From assembly GCA_029255685.2 (NCBI GenBank), contig CM055313.2:31294324-31358323 (forward strand): 64,000 nucleotides of DNA, in the 5' to 3' direction. Positions 19,612 through 31,771 of the stretch are shown piece after piece (position 1 is the stretch's first letter; each line of letters opens with the position of its first letter). A program made the translations under genes and the position numbers. The notes beneath the pieces are model-generated. The model was not told the DNA's origin. It ran no database searches and saw only the letters and a list, made by a program, of their open reading frames with translations. Source of the DNA: Silene conica (taxonomy: Eukaryota; Streptophyta; Magnoliopsida; Caryophyllales; Caryophyllaceae).

Positions 19612-22600
19612 TGTAATACTCCGTATGTTAGCCTCAGTCAACGGTAGACAAACCCTGTTTTATACACGTATATCAAAAGGCATGTTTATAAAGTATTTTA
19701 CGTAAACGGTTATTGTTTTATAAATCGTATATCTACGATTATTTCTTATTTCATAATTATTTTATATTCGATGATTATTTCGTAAAATGACATTTCATTC
19801 GTATTTCTTAATTTTAATAATATATTGATAATTTATAATTAAATATATTTCCTATTTTATATTTATTTCTCGTTTATACTTAATTCCTATTTTTATTATT
19901 ATTTAAGTCGAAATTGTATTTAAATCCTAATTTTTATATATTCTTATGTAAGTACTAATGATTTATACTCTTATAATTGATTCAATTAATATTTTACTAA
20001 TATTAATTTACATAATTTAATTAGTATAAATAATTCATACGTACTCGTTTATTTTAAGTTACGGTTTAAGAACGTGATATAGATATATACGTGTCTCGAA
20101 ATGCGTGATGGGCCGAGTAAGGAAATGTTGGACTCGGGTTTGGAGTTGAGAGAAACCGAGTGAACAACATAACCCTAAACCCTACCTCATACACTACAAC
20201 GACAAACACCTATACACGTTCAACCCTAACCCAAAAACCCTACCAACCCATCGACATCCTAAACCATACTATACATCGACAAAAAAAAAAAGATAAACCC
20301 TAGTTCACAGTAGCCACCGTGAGATTTAGAAGAACGAGAGAGAGGCCAACACTATCATAATCGTCACCATTATCGCAGTAAGACACCTACACCGTATACT
20401 CTGTTTCGTTTTAATTGTTTATTTTCGAATTCGTTTCTAATTGCTTATTTCGAACTGTATATTGATTTTGTTGTGGTTCAAGTGTCTGGGTAGTCGAAGT
20501 AGGATGGTCATAGGTTGTTTTGGTTGTTATCGTGGTGGTTGTGATGGTGGTTAATGGGTGTTTTTCGACAATAAAATGGAGGCTGCGAGATCAGGAACAG
20601 AGCAGGAACGCGGGTGGAACAAGGTGTTTGTAGGCGATTTCTGTGGCAGTTAGAACGGAGACGAGAGTGTGACGTGACCAAACCTGTAACCACCGTAGGT
20701 CAGAGGTGACAACGGTGGTGGTCGTATCTGGTGTGGGCCAAGGTGGTGGTTGTGGTGAGACTGCCTTTAGGGCTGGACAGACGTAATGGTGTGGGGTGCT
20801 TGTTGGGACAGGGGGTTTCGTGGGATCTGTGCGACTGTGATAGGGAAAGCGATGCATAGGATTAACCACCCCTGGAACCACCGTGGGTCAGTGGTGACAA
20901 TGGTGGTGGCCAGAGGTGGTGGTAGGCCTGGTGGAGAGAGATAATGGCGTGAGAAGAGGAGGTGTTGGGGGTGAAGGCGGAAAGTACCGTGTTGGGTCTG
21001 TGTACAGCGACTTAAGGAGTGTGTGTGGGGTTGTTTTAAGGGCCGAGAGTGGTAGACAAGCTGTGTGGGTCGTGGGCAGTAGCGTAGGCTGGAGTTTGCA
21101 ACCATTGTTGGTGGTTGTTAGTGGCTAGGAAGGTGGTGGTAGTGTCGTAAAGAGGGGTGCACAACGGTGAAGGTGTTTGTGTTGTTTTCAGGGCTGGTGT
21201 CGTGGTCTGCCTGTATACGTGATGGGCTGCTGGGTATTAAGATCAATATGACGTCCTTGTCTTTGGTTGTGTATGATTATCATTATTATTATTATCATTA
21301 TTATTATTGTTATGATTATTATTATTAGTAGTAGTAATGTTTTTATTATTATTGGTTTTATTATTATTACTTATTTTTAGTCTATGTTTACATTGGTTTT
21401 AATACTATTGTTATATTTATTTAATAGTTTCGTTTAATTAGTTTGAGTAATTGAGATATTATATTTGTTTATGTCTTTATATTAGTTAGTTATGTGTTGT
21501 ATTCCATTAGTTTAACTTACTAAGTTGATTTATTTATTTGATCTAGTGACGATATTTTTATGAACGGGCTAATTAAGTTAAATAGATTAGTTGCGCATAT
21601 ATATAGTCTCGTTATGCGTAATACATTATTAAATAATTAATTCGAATGATTGATATATTATATTATTTGCATAATTGTATTAGTTAGTAATTATATATAT
21701 TATATTGTTAGGTGTTGAGAATGTGGTGAAGTGATCTTACTGATTGGATATTAGCTGCATAATGGGATTATATTGCTATCCAGGTAGGATATACCTACTC
21801 AATCTCGGTTTAAAATGATTATCTTGGTTGACATTTTACATGTGATGTGATGATATTGGTTGGATTGAGTAATGATTATTGTTATTGGCATTGACATTTC
21901 ATTATTTAATAGCATGATTGATTAAGAGTATTGTTGCATTCATGAGCACGGCATATGCATTGGTTACTGAGAAAGATGTGAATCAGATATTGTTCTGATA
22001 TAAAGCCCAGGGTGGTTCTGCAGACCAGGCCTGGTGTCTATCAGCTGTTGAGCTGGTGTTCGGTGACGACCGATTATAGTCTGCCGGGAGGTTCGGTATG
22101 GCTTGGTGTTTCGGGTTATGATTGGTGTTTCGGGTTTGAGATTGAGATTGTGATTGAGCTCGAGCATATCATGGCATTTGCATATCATAATTGTTGCATT
22201 ATTTATTATTGTGTTATCCTACTCAACCGCGAGGTTGACAGTGTATTCGTGTACACCTACGATGATCCGGAACGGGTAGTAGATTTTGACAGGTCTCGAG
22301 TTAGCTGTTTTGGGAGCTCATGGGGATGCATGAGGATGTTGACTTGCCTATCTACCTAGTGATTAGCCCACTTAGTCAGACTATCACGATGTAGCTTAGT
22401 AATTTAATGTTTCCGCTGTAGTGGTTTTTGTATTTTGGTACTTCGGTTTGAGTTACGTTAGTTGTAATAATAAAAGTTTAAATTTAACCAGTTTTTATAT
22501 AAAGTGCTTTGGTTTGGTTACTTTGCTATTCACTACCTCGGACATTCCGAGATGGTAACAGCTCTATTTATTTGAGAATGTCTTGCTAAAGGCTCTTAAA

Positions 22601-22617
22601 TAAATGGGGGTGTTACA
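19612..22617 (+). repeat. LTR 1 of the tandem array
   Basis: Reference copy. It contains a TATA-like TATATAC at about 20084, three telo-box motifs AAACCCTA (20177, 20235, 20295), a GGT-rich section at about 20500-21200 and a TTA/ATT microsatellite at about 21276-21345. Inverted repeats are TCAACC-GCGA-GGTTGA (22223-22238) and CTCGG-ACATT-CCGAG (22537-22551). It has a private T at 20371. Markers: GACCAAAC, GGGTGGAAC, GGCTGGAG (group A). Confidence 0.95.
20177..20302 (+). promoter_or_regulatory. Three telo-boxes downstream of a TATA-like site in the LTR
   Basis: AAACCCTA at 20177, 20235 and 20295, with further partial copies, lies about 90-210 bp after the TATA-like TATATAC. Telo-boxes are common in promoters and leaders of plant genes active in dividing cells. 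The trio recurs in every LTR of the array. The regulatory role is inferred. Confidence 0.4.
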
Positions 22618-22620
22618 AAG

Positions 22621-22632
22621 TGGTATCAGAGC
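22621..22632 (+). other. Primer-binding site, tRNA-iMet type (first of eight)
   Basis: TGGTATCAGAGC lies 3 bases after LTR 1. The same site follows LTRs 2 to 8; LTR 9 is followed by the target duplication instead. Confidence 0.92.
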
Positions 22633-24152
22633 ATGTTTTTGAAAAAGAAATCATTTAAAAAGTAGTTATTATTTATGCATAATTCCAACTCCATTGTTTA
22701 GAATATTTATTTAAGTTTTCAAATAATAATCCACGAAAAATCTTAACGAGTGGTTCTTTGATAGTAATTTTGCAAGTTGCCCCAAGTTTCTGTCTAATTG
22801 CTGTAAAGATTCTGTTCAGACCAACTGAGTTGTAAAATTTGTTATAAATAATTTCCTTGTGATTTGGGTTTGATTCTTTTTCCTATAATTAGTTGATTCT
22901 TTATATTTTCTAAAAACTATAATATCTCACAATATGGCTAAGCGGTTAATTAATTATGATTTTTTTTGAAGTTGCAACGTGATGTATGAATGTTGAAATG
23001 GTAAGTTGTGAAAGTTTAAATATAAAAGTTTAACCAAATATGAATTTTATAATGTGACCAGGTAATATCCTGATATGGCATTGATAACATGAGTGGCAGA
23101 CATGAGAAATGAATATAGAGTTTATTATATGATAATATAGCCTTGTTGTTACAATAATGTGAATGAATTTCATGATCTTGTATGACTGTTATTTGCAGAA
23201 GTTGAAACGAAATATATAAAGCTAAATATGACAAGGTGTTATGGTTACAATACTTGGTATGATTATCATGTATATAAATGACTTGATACGTGCCTTTATA
23301 TGCTTATAGGCGTGTTTATTTATAACTGCTAGTTGTTAACTTTGACTAGTTCTTGTATAAAGAGATTTGCAATAGGTATATTTATGTATGTTTTATTACG
23401 TGTTACCACTGTTATTTTATCACGTGTTATGCAATATCGTAAGAAGTTCGAAATTTTATATTGGTGAAGGGATGTTGTCAAATTGTTTTGTGACCCCGTG
23501 AATATCTATATGATAATTCGAGTTGTGCTCAGATGTTCACATGTTCTATGTTTTGGTAACTTAACGCCTCAGTCAGAAGACGTATTATGTAAGTTATAAT
23601 TGTTGTTAGTTGTGGTGAAATGAGAAATGGGTAGTAGGTTGTGCACAATTATCTTCTAGCATGTCGCTTTACCTTTATATGTAGTGATGATTGGTGTTTA
23701 GTGAGACATAGATGAGATGGAGGTTACGGGGACGTAACCAGGTTTAAGGAGGATAGGATTGAAAAATCTCGAAAGTTTGGTTGTTAATTATTACCTGAGT
23801 TGATTAGTAGTTTTATACATGAAAGTATTGCTTTGTGTTATATCTTTTGAGTTGGTGCAATGATGTGAATTATGTATATATATATATATTTATTGCATTT
23901 ACTTGTTGGCATGTTTCTTTAAGGAGGATAGACCGTAGTAGTATGTCTTCATAGAAGATTTAGGCAGTCAGTGCAGAAGAGTGGAGGAGTGTCGTGTTTG
24001 GTTGTGTGGTTGAGTAGGTGCTTAGACAGCTGTTAAACTTCGGGACGAAGTTTGGTTTAAGGGAGGTGGAATGTAACACATGTCATTTCTGAAGGGAGTG
24101 ATCTGGAATAGAGGACGTGAGTTGTTGTTGTTTTGATGATGGGTAGTGTGGT

Positions 24153-24189
24153 GAACTTCGGGGACGAAGTTCTTTTAAGGAGGGACGAC
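24153..24189 (+). other. Hairpin and polypurine tract before LTR 2
   Basis: GAACTTCG-GGGA-CGAAGTTC (24153-24172) is a perfect 8-bp stem with a GNRA-type tetraloop. It is followed by the purine tract (24177-24188) that would prime plus-strand synthesis. A similar block, AAACTTCG-GGA-CGAAGTTT (24035-24053), lies 118 bp upstream and has its own purine tract and a TGTAACA sequence. Confidence 0.7.
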
Positions 24190-27100
24190 TGTAATACTCC
24201 GTATGTTAGCCTCAGTCAACGGTAGACAAACCCTGTTTTATACACGTATATCAAAAGGCATGTTTATAAAGTATTTTACGTAAACGGTTATTGTTTTATA
24301 AATCGTATATCTACGATTATTTCTTATTTCATAATTATTTTATATTCGATGATTATTTCGTAAAATGACATTTCATTCGTATTTCTTAATTTTAATAATA
24401 TATTGATAATTTATAATTAAATATATTTCCTATTTTATATTTATTTCTCGTTTATACTTAATTCCTATTTTTATTATTATTTAAGTCGAAATTGTATTTA
24501 AATCCTAATTTTTATATATTCTTATGTAAGTACTAATGATTTATACTCTTATAATTGATTCAATTAATATTTTACTAATATTAATTTACATAATTTAATT
24601 AGTATAAATAATTCATACGTACTCGTTTATTTTAAGTTACGGTTTAAGAACGTGATATAGATATATACGTGTCTCGAAATGCGTGATGGGCCGAGTAAGG
24701 AAATGTTGGACTCGGGTTTGGAGTTGAGAGAAACCGAGTGAACAACATAACCCTAAACCCTACCTCATACACTACAACGACAAACACCTATACACGTTCA
24801 ACCCTAACCCAAAAACCCTACCAACCCATCGACATCCTAAACCATACTATACATCGACAAAAAAAAAAAGATAAACCCTAGTTCACAGTAGCCACCGTGA
24901 GATTTAGAAGAACGAGAGGGAGGCCAACACTATCATAATCGTCACCATCATCGCAGTAAGACACCTACACCGTATACTCTGTTTCGTTTTAATTGTTTAT
25001 TTTCGAATTCGTTTCTAATTGCTTATTTCGAACTGTATATTGATTTTGTTGTGGTTCAAGTGTCTGGGTAGTCGAAGTAGGATGGTCATAGGTTGTTTTG
25101 GTTGTTATCGTGGTGGTTGTGATGGTGGTTAATGGGTGTTTTTCGACAATAAAATGGAGGCTGCGAGATCAGGAACAGAGCAGGAACGCGGGTGGAACAA
25201 GGTGTTTGTAGGCGATTTCTGTGGCAGTTAGAACGGAGACGAGAGTGTGACGTGACCAAACCTGTAACCACCGTAGGTCAGAGGTGACAACGGTGGTGGT
25301 CGTATCTGGTGTGGGCCAAGGTGGTGGTTGTGGTGAGACTGCCTTTAGGGCTGGACAGACGTAATGGTGTGGGGTGCTTGTTGGGACAGGGGGTTTCGTG
25401 GGATCTGTGCGACTGTGATAGGGAAAGCGATGCATAGGATTAACCACCCCTGGAACCACCGTGGGTCAGTGGTGACAATGGTGGTGGCCAGAGGTGGTGG
25501 TAGGCCTGGTGGAGAGAGATAATGGCGTGAGAAGAGGAGGTGTTGGGGGTGAAGGCGGAAAGTACCGTGTTGGGTCTGTGTACAGCGACTTAAGGAGTGT
25601 GTGTGGGGTTGTTTTAAGGGCCGAGAGTGGTAGACAAGCTGTGTGGGTCGTGGGCAGTAGCGTAGGCTGGAGTTTGCAACCATTGTTGGTGGTTGTTAGT
25701 GGCTAGGAAGGTGGTGGTAGTGTCGTAAAGAGGGGTGCACAACGGTGAAGGTGTTTGTGTTGTTTTCAGGGCTGGTGTCGTGGTCTGCCTGTATACGTGA
25801 TGGGCTGCTGGGTATTAAGATCAATATGACGTCCTTGTCTTTGGTTGTGTATGATTATCATTATTATTATTATCATTATTATTATTGTTATGATTATTAT
25901 TATTAGTAGTAGTAATGTTTTTATTATTATTGGTTTTATTATTATTACTTATTTTTAGTCTATGTTTACATTGGTTTTAATACTATTGTTATATTTATTT
26001 AATAGTTTCGTTTAATTAGTTTGAGTAATTGAGATATTATATTTGTTTATGTCTTTATATTAGTTAGTTATGTGTTGTATTCCATTAGTTTAACTTACTA
26101 AGTTGATTTATTTATTTGATCTAGTGACGATATTTTTATGAACGGGCTAATTAAGTTAAATAGATTAGTTGCGCATATATATAGTCTCGTTATGCGTAAT
26201 ACATTATTAAATAATTAATTCGAATGATTGATATATTATATTATTTGCATAATTGTATTAGTTAGTAATTATATATATTATATTGTTAGGTGTTGAGAAT
26301 GTGGTGAAGTGATCTTACTGATTGGATATTAGCTGCATAATGGGATTATATTGCTATCCAGGTAGGATATACCTACTCAATCTCGGTTTAAAATGATTAT
26401 CTTGGTTGACATTTTACATGTGATGTGATGATATTGGTTGGATTGAGTAATGATTATTGTTATTGGCATTGACATTTCATTATTTAATAGCATGATTGAT
26501 TAAGAGTATTGTTGCATTCATGAGCACGGCATATGCATTGGTTACTGAGAAAGATGTGAATCAGATATTGTTCTGATATAAAGCCCAGGGTGGTTCTGCA
26601 GACCAGGCCTGGTGTCTATCAGCTGTTGAGCTGGTGTTCGGTGACGACCGATTATAGTCTGCCGGGAGGTTCGGTATGGCTTGGTGTTTCGGGTTATGAT
26701 TGGTGTTTCGGGTTTGAGATTGAGATTGTGATTGAGCTCGAGCATATCATGGCATTTGCATATCATAATTGTTGCATTATTTATTATTGTGTTATCCTAC
26801 TCAACCGCGAGGTTGACAGTGTATTCGTGTACACCTACGATGATCCGGAACGGGTAGTAGATTTTGACAGGTCTCGAGTTAGCTGTTTTGGGAGCTCATG
26901 GGGATGCATGAGGATGTTGACTTGCCTATCTACCTAGTGATTAGCCCACTTAGTCAGACTATCACGATGTAGCTTAGTAATTTAATGTTTCCGCTGTAGT
27001 GGTTTTTGTATTTTGGTACTTCGGTTTGAGTTACGTTAGTTGTAATAATAAAAGTTTAAATTTAACCAGTTTTTATATAAAGTGCTTTGGTTTGGTTACT

Positions 27101-27195
27101 TTGCTATTCACTACCTCGGACATTCCGAGATGGTAACAGCTCTATTTATTTGAGAATGTCTTGCTAAAGGCTCTTAAATAAATGGGGGTGTTACA
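24190..27195 (+). repeat. LTR 2 of the tandem array
   Basis: 3006 bp. Group A markers as LTR 1, but with GAGAGGGAGG (about 24914) in place of GAGAGAGAGG, shared only with LTRs 3 and 4. Confidence 0.95.
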
Positions 27196-28765
27196 AAGTG
27201 GTATCAGAGCATGTTTTTGAAAAAGAAATCATTTAAAAAGTAGTTATTATTTATGCATAATTCCAACTCCATTGTTTAGAATATTCATTTAAGTTTTCAA
27301 ATAATAATCCACGAAAAATCTTAACGAGTGGTTCTTTGATAGTAATTTTGCAAGTTGCCCCAAGTTTCTGTCTAATTGCTGTAAAGATTCTGTTCAGACC
27401 AACTGAGTTGTAAAATTTGTTATAAATAATTTCCTTGTGATTTGGGTTTGATTCTTTTTCCTATAATTAGTTGATTCTTTATATTTTCTAAAAACTATAA
27501 TATCTCACAATATGGCTAAGCGGTTAATTAATTATGATTTTTTTTGAAGTTGCAACGTGATGTATGAATGTTGAAATGGTAAGTTGTGAAAGTTTAAATA
27601 TAAAAGTTTAACCAAATATGAATTTTATAATGTGACCAGGTAATATCCTGATATGGCATTGATAACATGAGTGGCAGACATGAGAAATGAATATAGAGTT
27701 TATTATATGATAATATAGCCTTGTTGTTACAATAATGTGAATGAATTTCATGATCTTGTATGACTGTTATTTGCAGAAGTTGAAACGAAATATATAAAGC
27801 TAAATATGACAAGGTGTTATGGTTACAATACTTGGTATGATTATCATGTATATAAATGACTTGATACGTGCCTTTATATGCTTATAGGCGTGTTTATTTA
27901 TAACTGCTAGTTGTTAACTTTGACTAGTTCTTGTATAAAGAGATTTGCAATAGGTATATTTATGTATGTTTTATTACGTGTTACCACTGTTATTTTATCA
28001 CGTGTTATGCAATATCGTAAGAAGTTCGAAATTTTATATTGGTGAAGGGATGTTGTCAAATTGTTTTGTGACCCCGTGAATATCTATATGATAATTCGAG
28101 TTGTGCTCAGATGTTCACATGTTCTATGTTTTGGTAACTTAACGCCTCAGTCAGAAGACGTATTATGTAAGTTATAATTGTTGTTAGTTGTGGTGAAATG
28201 AGAAATGGGTAGTAGGTTGTGCACAATTATCTTCTAGCATGTCGCTTTACCTTTATATGTAGTGATGATTGGTGTTTAGTGAGACATAGATGAGATGGAG
28301 GTTACGGGGACGTAACCAGGTTTAAGGAGGATAGGATTGAAAAATCTCGAAAGTTTGGTTGTTAATTATTACCTGAGTTGATTAGTAGTTTTATACATGA
28401 AAGTATTGCTTTGTGTTATATCTTTTAAGTTGGTGCAATGATGTGAATTATGTATATATATATATTTATTGCATTTACTTGTTGGCATGTTTCTTTAAGG
28501 AGGATAGACCGTAGTAGTATGTCTTCATAGAAGATTTAGGCAGTCAGTGCAGAAGAGTGGAGGAGTGTCGTGTTTGGTTGTGTGGTTGAGTAGGTGCTTA
28601 GACAGCTGTTAAACTTCGGGACGAAGTTTGGTTTAAGGGAGGTGGAATGTAACACATGTCATTTCTGAAGGGAGTGATCTGGAATAGAGGACGTGAGTTG
28701 TTGTTGTTTTGATGATGGGTAGTGTGGTGAACTTCGGGGACGAAGTTCTTTTAAGGAGGGACGAC
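27196..28765 (+). mobile_element. Interior 2 of the tandem array
   Basis: 1570 bp, the shortest TA repeat. It carries TTTTAAGTTGG (about 28426), a variant shared only with interior 3. Confidence 0.93.
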
Positions 28766-31700
28766 TGTAATACTCCGTATGTTAGCCTCAGTCAACGGTA
28801 GACAAACCCTGTTTTATACACGTATATCAAAAGGCATGTTTATAAAGTATTTTACGTAAACGGTTATTGTTTTATAAATCGTATATCTACGATTATTTCT
28901 TATTTCATAATTATTTTATATTCGATGATTATTTCGTAAAATGACATTTCATTCGTATTTCTTAATTTTAATAATATATTGATAATTTATAATTAAATAT
29001 ATTTCCTATTTTATATTTATTTCTCGTTTATACTTAATTCCTATTTTTATTATTATTTAAGTCGAAATTGTATTTAAATCCTAATTTTTATATATTCTTA
29101 TGTAAGTACTAATGATTTATACTCTTATAATTGATTCAATTAATATTTTACTAATATTAATTTACATAATTTAATTAGTATAAATAATTCATACGTACTC
29201 GTTTATTTTAAGTTACGGTTTAAGAACGTGATATAGATATATACGTGTCTCGAAATGCGTGATGGGCCGAGTAAGGAAATGTTGGACTCGGGTTTGGAGT
29301 TGAGAGAAACCGAGTGAACAACATAACCCTAAACCCTACCTCATACACTACAACGACAAACACCTATACACGTTCAACCCTAACCCAAAAACCCTACCAA
29401 CCCATCGACATCCTAAACCATACTATACATCGACAAAAAAAAAAAGATAAACCCTAGTTCACAGTAGCCACCGTGAGATTTAGAAGAACGAGAGGGAGGC
29501 CAACACTATCATAATCGTCACCATCATCGCAGTAAGACACCTACACCGTATACTCTGTTTCGTTTTAATTGTTTATTTTCGAATTCGTTTCTAATTGCTT
29601 ATTTCGAACTGTATATTGATTTTGTTGTGGTTCAAGTGTCTGGGTAGTCGAAGTAGGATGGTCATAGGTTGTTTTGGTTGTTATCGTGGTGGTTGTGATG
29701 GTGGTTAATGGGTGTTTTTCGACAATAAAATGGAGGCTGCGAGATCAGGAACAGAGCAGGAACGCGGGTGGAACAAGGTGTTTGTAGGCGATTTCTGTGG
29801 CAGTTAGAACGGAGACGAGAGTGTGACGTGACCAAACCTGTAACCACCGTAGGTCAGAGGTGACAACGGTGGTGGTCGTATCTGGTGTGGGCCAAGGTGG
29901 TGGTTGTGGTGAGACTGCCTTTAGGGCTGGACAGACGTAATGGTGTGGGGTGCTTGTTGGGACAGGGGGTTTCGTGGGATCTGTGCGACTGTGATAGGGA
30001 AAGCGATGCATAGGATTAACCACCCCTGGAACCACCGTGGGTCAGTGGTGACAATGGTGGTGGCCAGAGGTGGTGGTAGGCCTGGTGGAGAGAGATAATG
30101 GCGTGAGAAGAGGAGGTGTTGGGGGTGAAGGCGGAAAGTACCGTGTTGGGTCTGTGTACAGCGACTTAAGGAGTGTGTGTGGGGTTGTTTTAAGGGCCGA
30201 GAGTGGTAGACAAGCTGTGTGGGTCGTGGGCAGTAGCGTAGGCTGGAGTTTGCAACCATTGTTGGTGGTTGTTAGTGGCTAGGAAGGTGGTGGTAGTGTC
30301 GTAAAGAGGGGTGCACAACGGTGAAGGTGTTTGTGTTGTTTTCAGGGCTGGTGTCGTGGTCTGCCTGTATACGTGATGGGCTGCTGGGTATTAAGATCAA
30401 TATGACGTCCTTGTCTTTGGTTGTGTATGATTATCATTATTATTATTATCATTATTATTATTGTTATGATTATTATTATTAGTAGTAGTAATGTTTTTAT
30501 TATTATTGGTTTTATTATTATTACTTATTTTTAGTCTATGTTTACATTGGTTTTAATACTATTGTTATATTTATTTAATAGTTTCGTTTAATTAGTTTGA
30601 GTAATTGAGATATTATATTTGTTTATGTCTTTATATTAGTTAGTTATGTGTTGTATTCCATTAGTTTAACTTACTAAGTTGATTTATTTATTTGATCTAG
30701 TGACGATATTTTTATGAACGGGCTAATTAAGTTAAATAGATTAGTTGCGCATATATATAGTCTCGTTATGCGTAATACATTATTAAATAATTAATTCGAA
30801 TGATTGATATATTATATTATTTGCATAATTGTATTAGTTAGTAATTATATATATTATATTGTTAGGTGTTGAGAATGTGGTGAAGTGATCTTACTGATTG
30901 GATATTAGCTGCATAATGGGATTATATTGCTATCCAGGTAGGATATACCTACTCAATCTCGGTTTAAAATGATTATCTTGGTTGACATTTTACATGTGAT
31001 GTGATGATATTGGTTGGATTGAGTAATGATTATTGTTATTGGCATTGACATTTCATTATTTAATAGCATGATTGATTAAGAGTATTGTTGCATTCATGAG
31101 CACGGCATATGCATTGGTTACTGAGAAAGATGTGAATCAGATATTGTTCTGATATAAAGCCCAGGGTGGTTCTGCAGACCAGGCCTGGTGTCTATCAGCT
31201 GTTGAGCTGGTGTTCGGTGACGACCGATTATAGTCTGCCGGGAGGTTCGGTATGGCTTGGTGTTTCGGGTTATGATTGGTGTTTCGGGTTTGAGATTGAG
31301 ATTGTGATTGAGCTCGAGCATATCATGGCATTTGCATATCATAATTGTTGCATTATTTATTATTGTGTTATCCTACTCAACCGCGAGGTTGACAGTGTAT
31401 TCGTGTACACCTACGATGATCCGGAACGGGTAGTAGATTTTGACAGGTCTCGAGTTAGCTGTTTTGGGAGCTCATGGGGATGCATGAGGATGTTGACTTG
31501 CCTATCTACCTAGTGATTAGCCCACTTAGTCAGACTATCACGATGTAGCTTAGTAATTTAATGTTTCCGCTGTAGTGGTTTTTGTATTTTGGTACTTCGG
31601 TTTGAGTTACGTTAGTTGTAATAATAAAAGTTTAAATTTAACCAGTTTTTATATAAAGTGCTTTGGTTTGGTTACTTTGCTATTCACTACCTCGGACATT

Positions 31701-31771
31701 CCGAGATGGTAACAGCTCTATTTATTTGAGAATGTCTTGCTAAAGGCTCTTAAATAAATGGGGGTGTTACA
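28766..31771 (+). repeat. LTR 3 of the tandem array
   Basis: 3006 bp. I found no difference from LTR 2 at the marker sites. Confidence 0.95.

Larger units (their letters stand above)
22618..24189 (+). mobile_element. Interior 1 of the tandem array
   Basis: 1572 bp. The primer site TGGTATCAGAGC is at 22621-22632, there is a TA microsatellite at about 23874-23889, and the purine tract AAGGAGGGACGA ends just before 24190. No coding domain. Two hairpin-plus-purine blocks lie near the end (24035-24070 and 24153-24189). Variant TTTATTT at about 22701. Confidence 0.93.

Noticed and set aside
20508-21105. Three overlapping minus-strand frames of 61-112 codons repeated in each LTR
   Set aside because: They come from the GGT-rich stretch read in reverse, giving Pro/Thr/His-rich low-complexity peptides in overlapping frames. 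One of them is already shortened by a SNP in LTRs 5-9.
21276-21345. TTA/ATT microsatellite as a functional matrix-attachment or origin site
   Set aside because: It is a simple trinucleotide repeat found in every unit; nothing beyond AT-richness supports such a role.
22012-22359. A 115-codon plus-strand frame repeated in all nine LTRs
   Set aside because: It lies in LTR sequence and resembles no protein I know. Its exact conservation only reflects the near identity of the array units, not selection on the frame.
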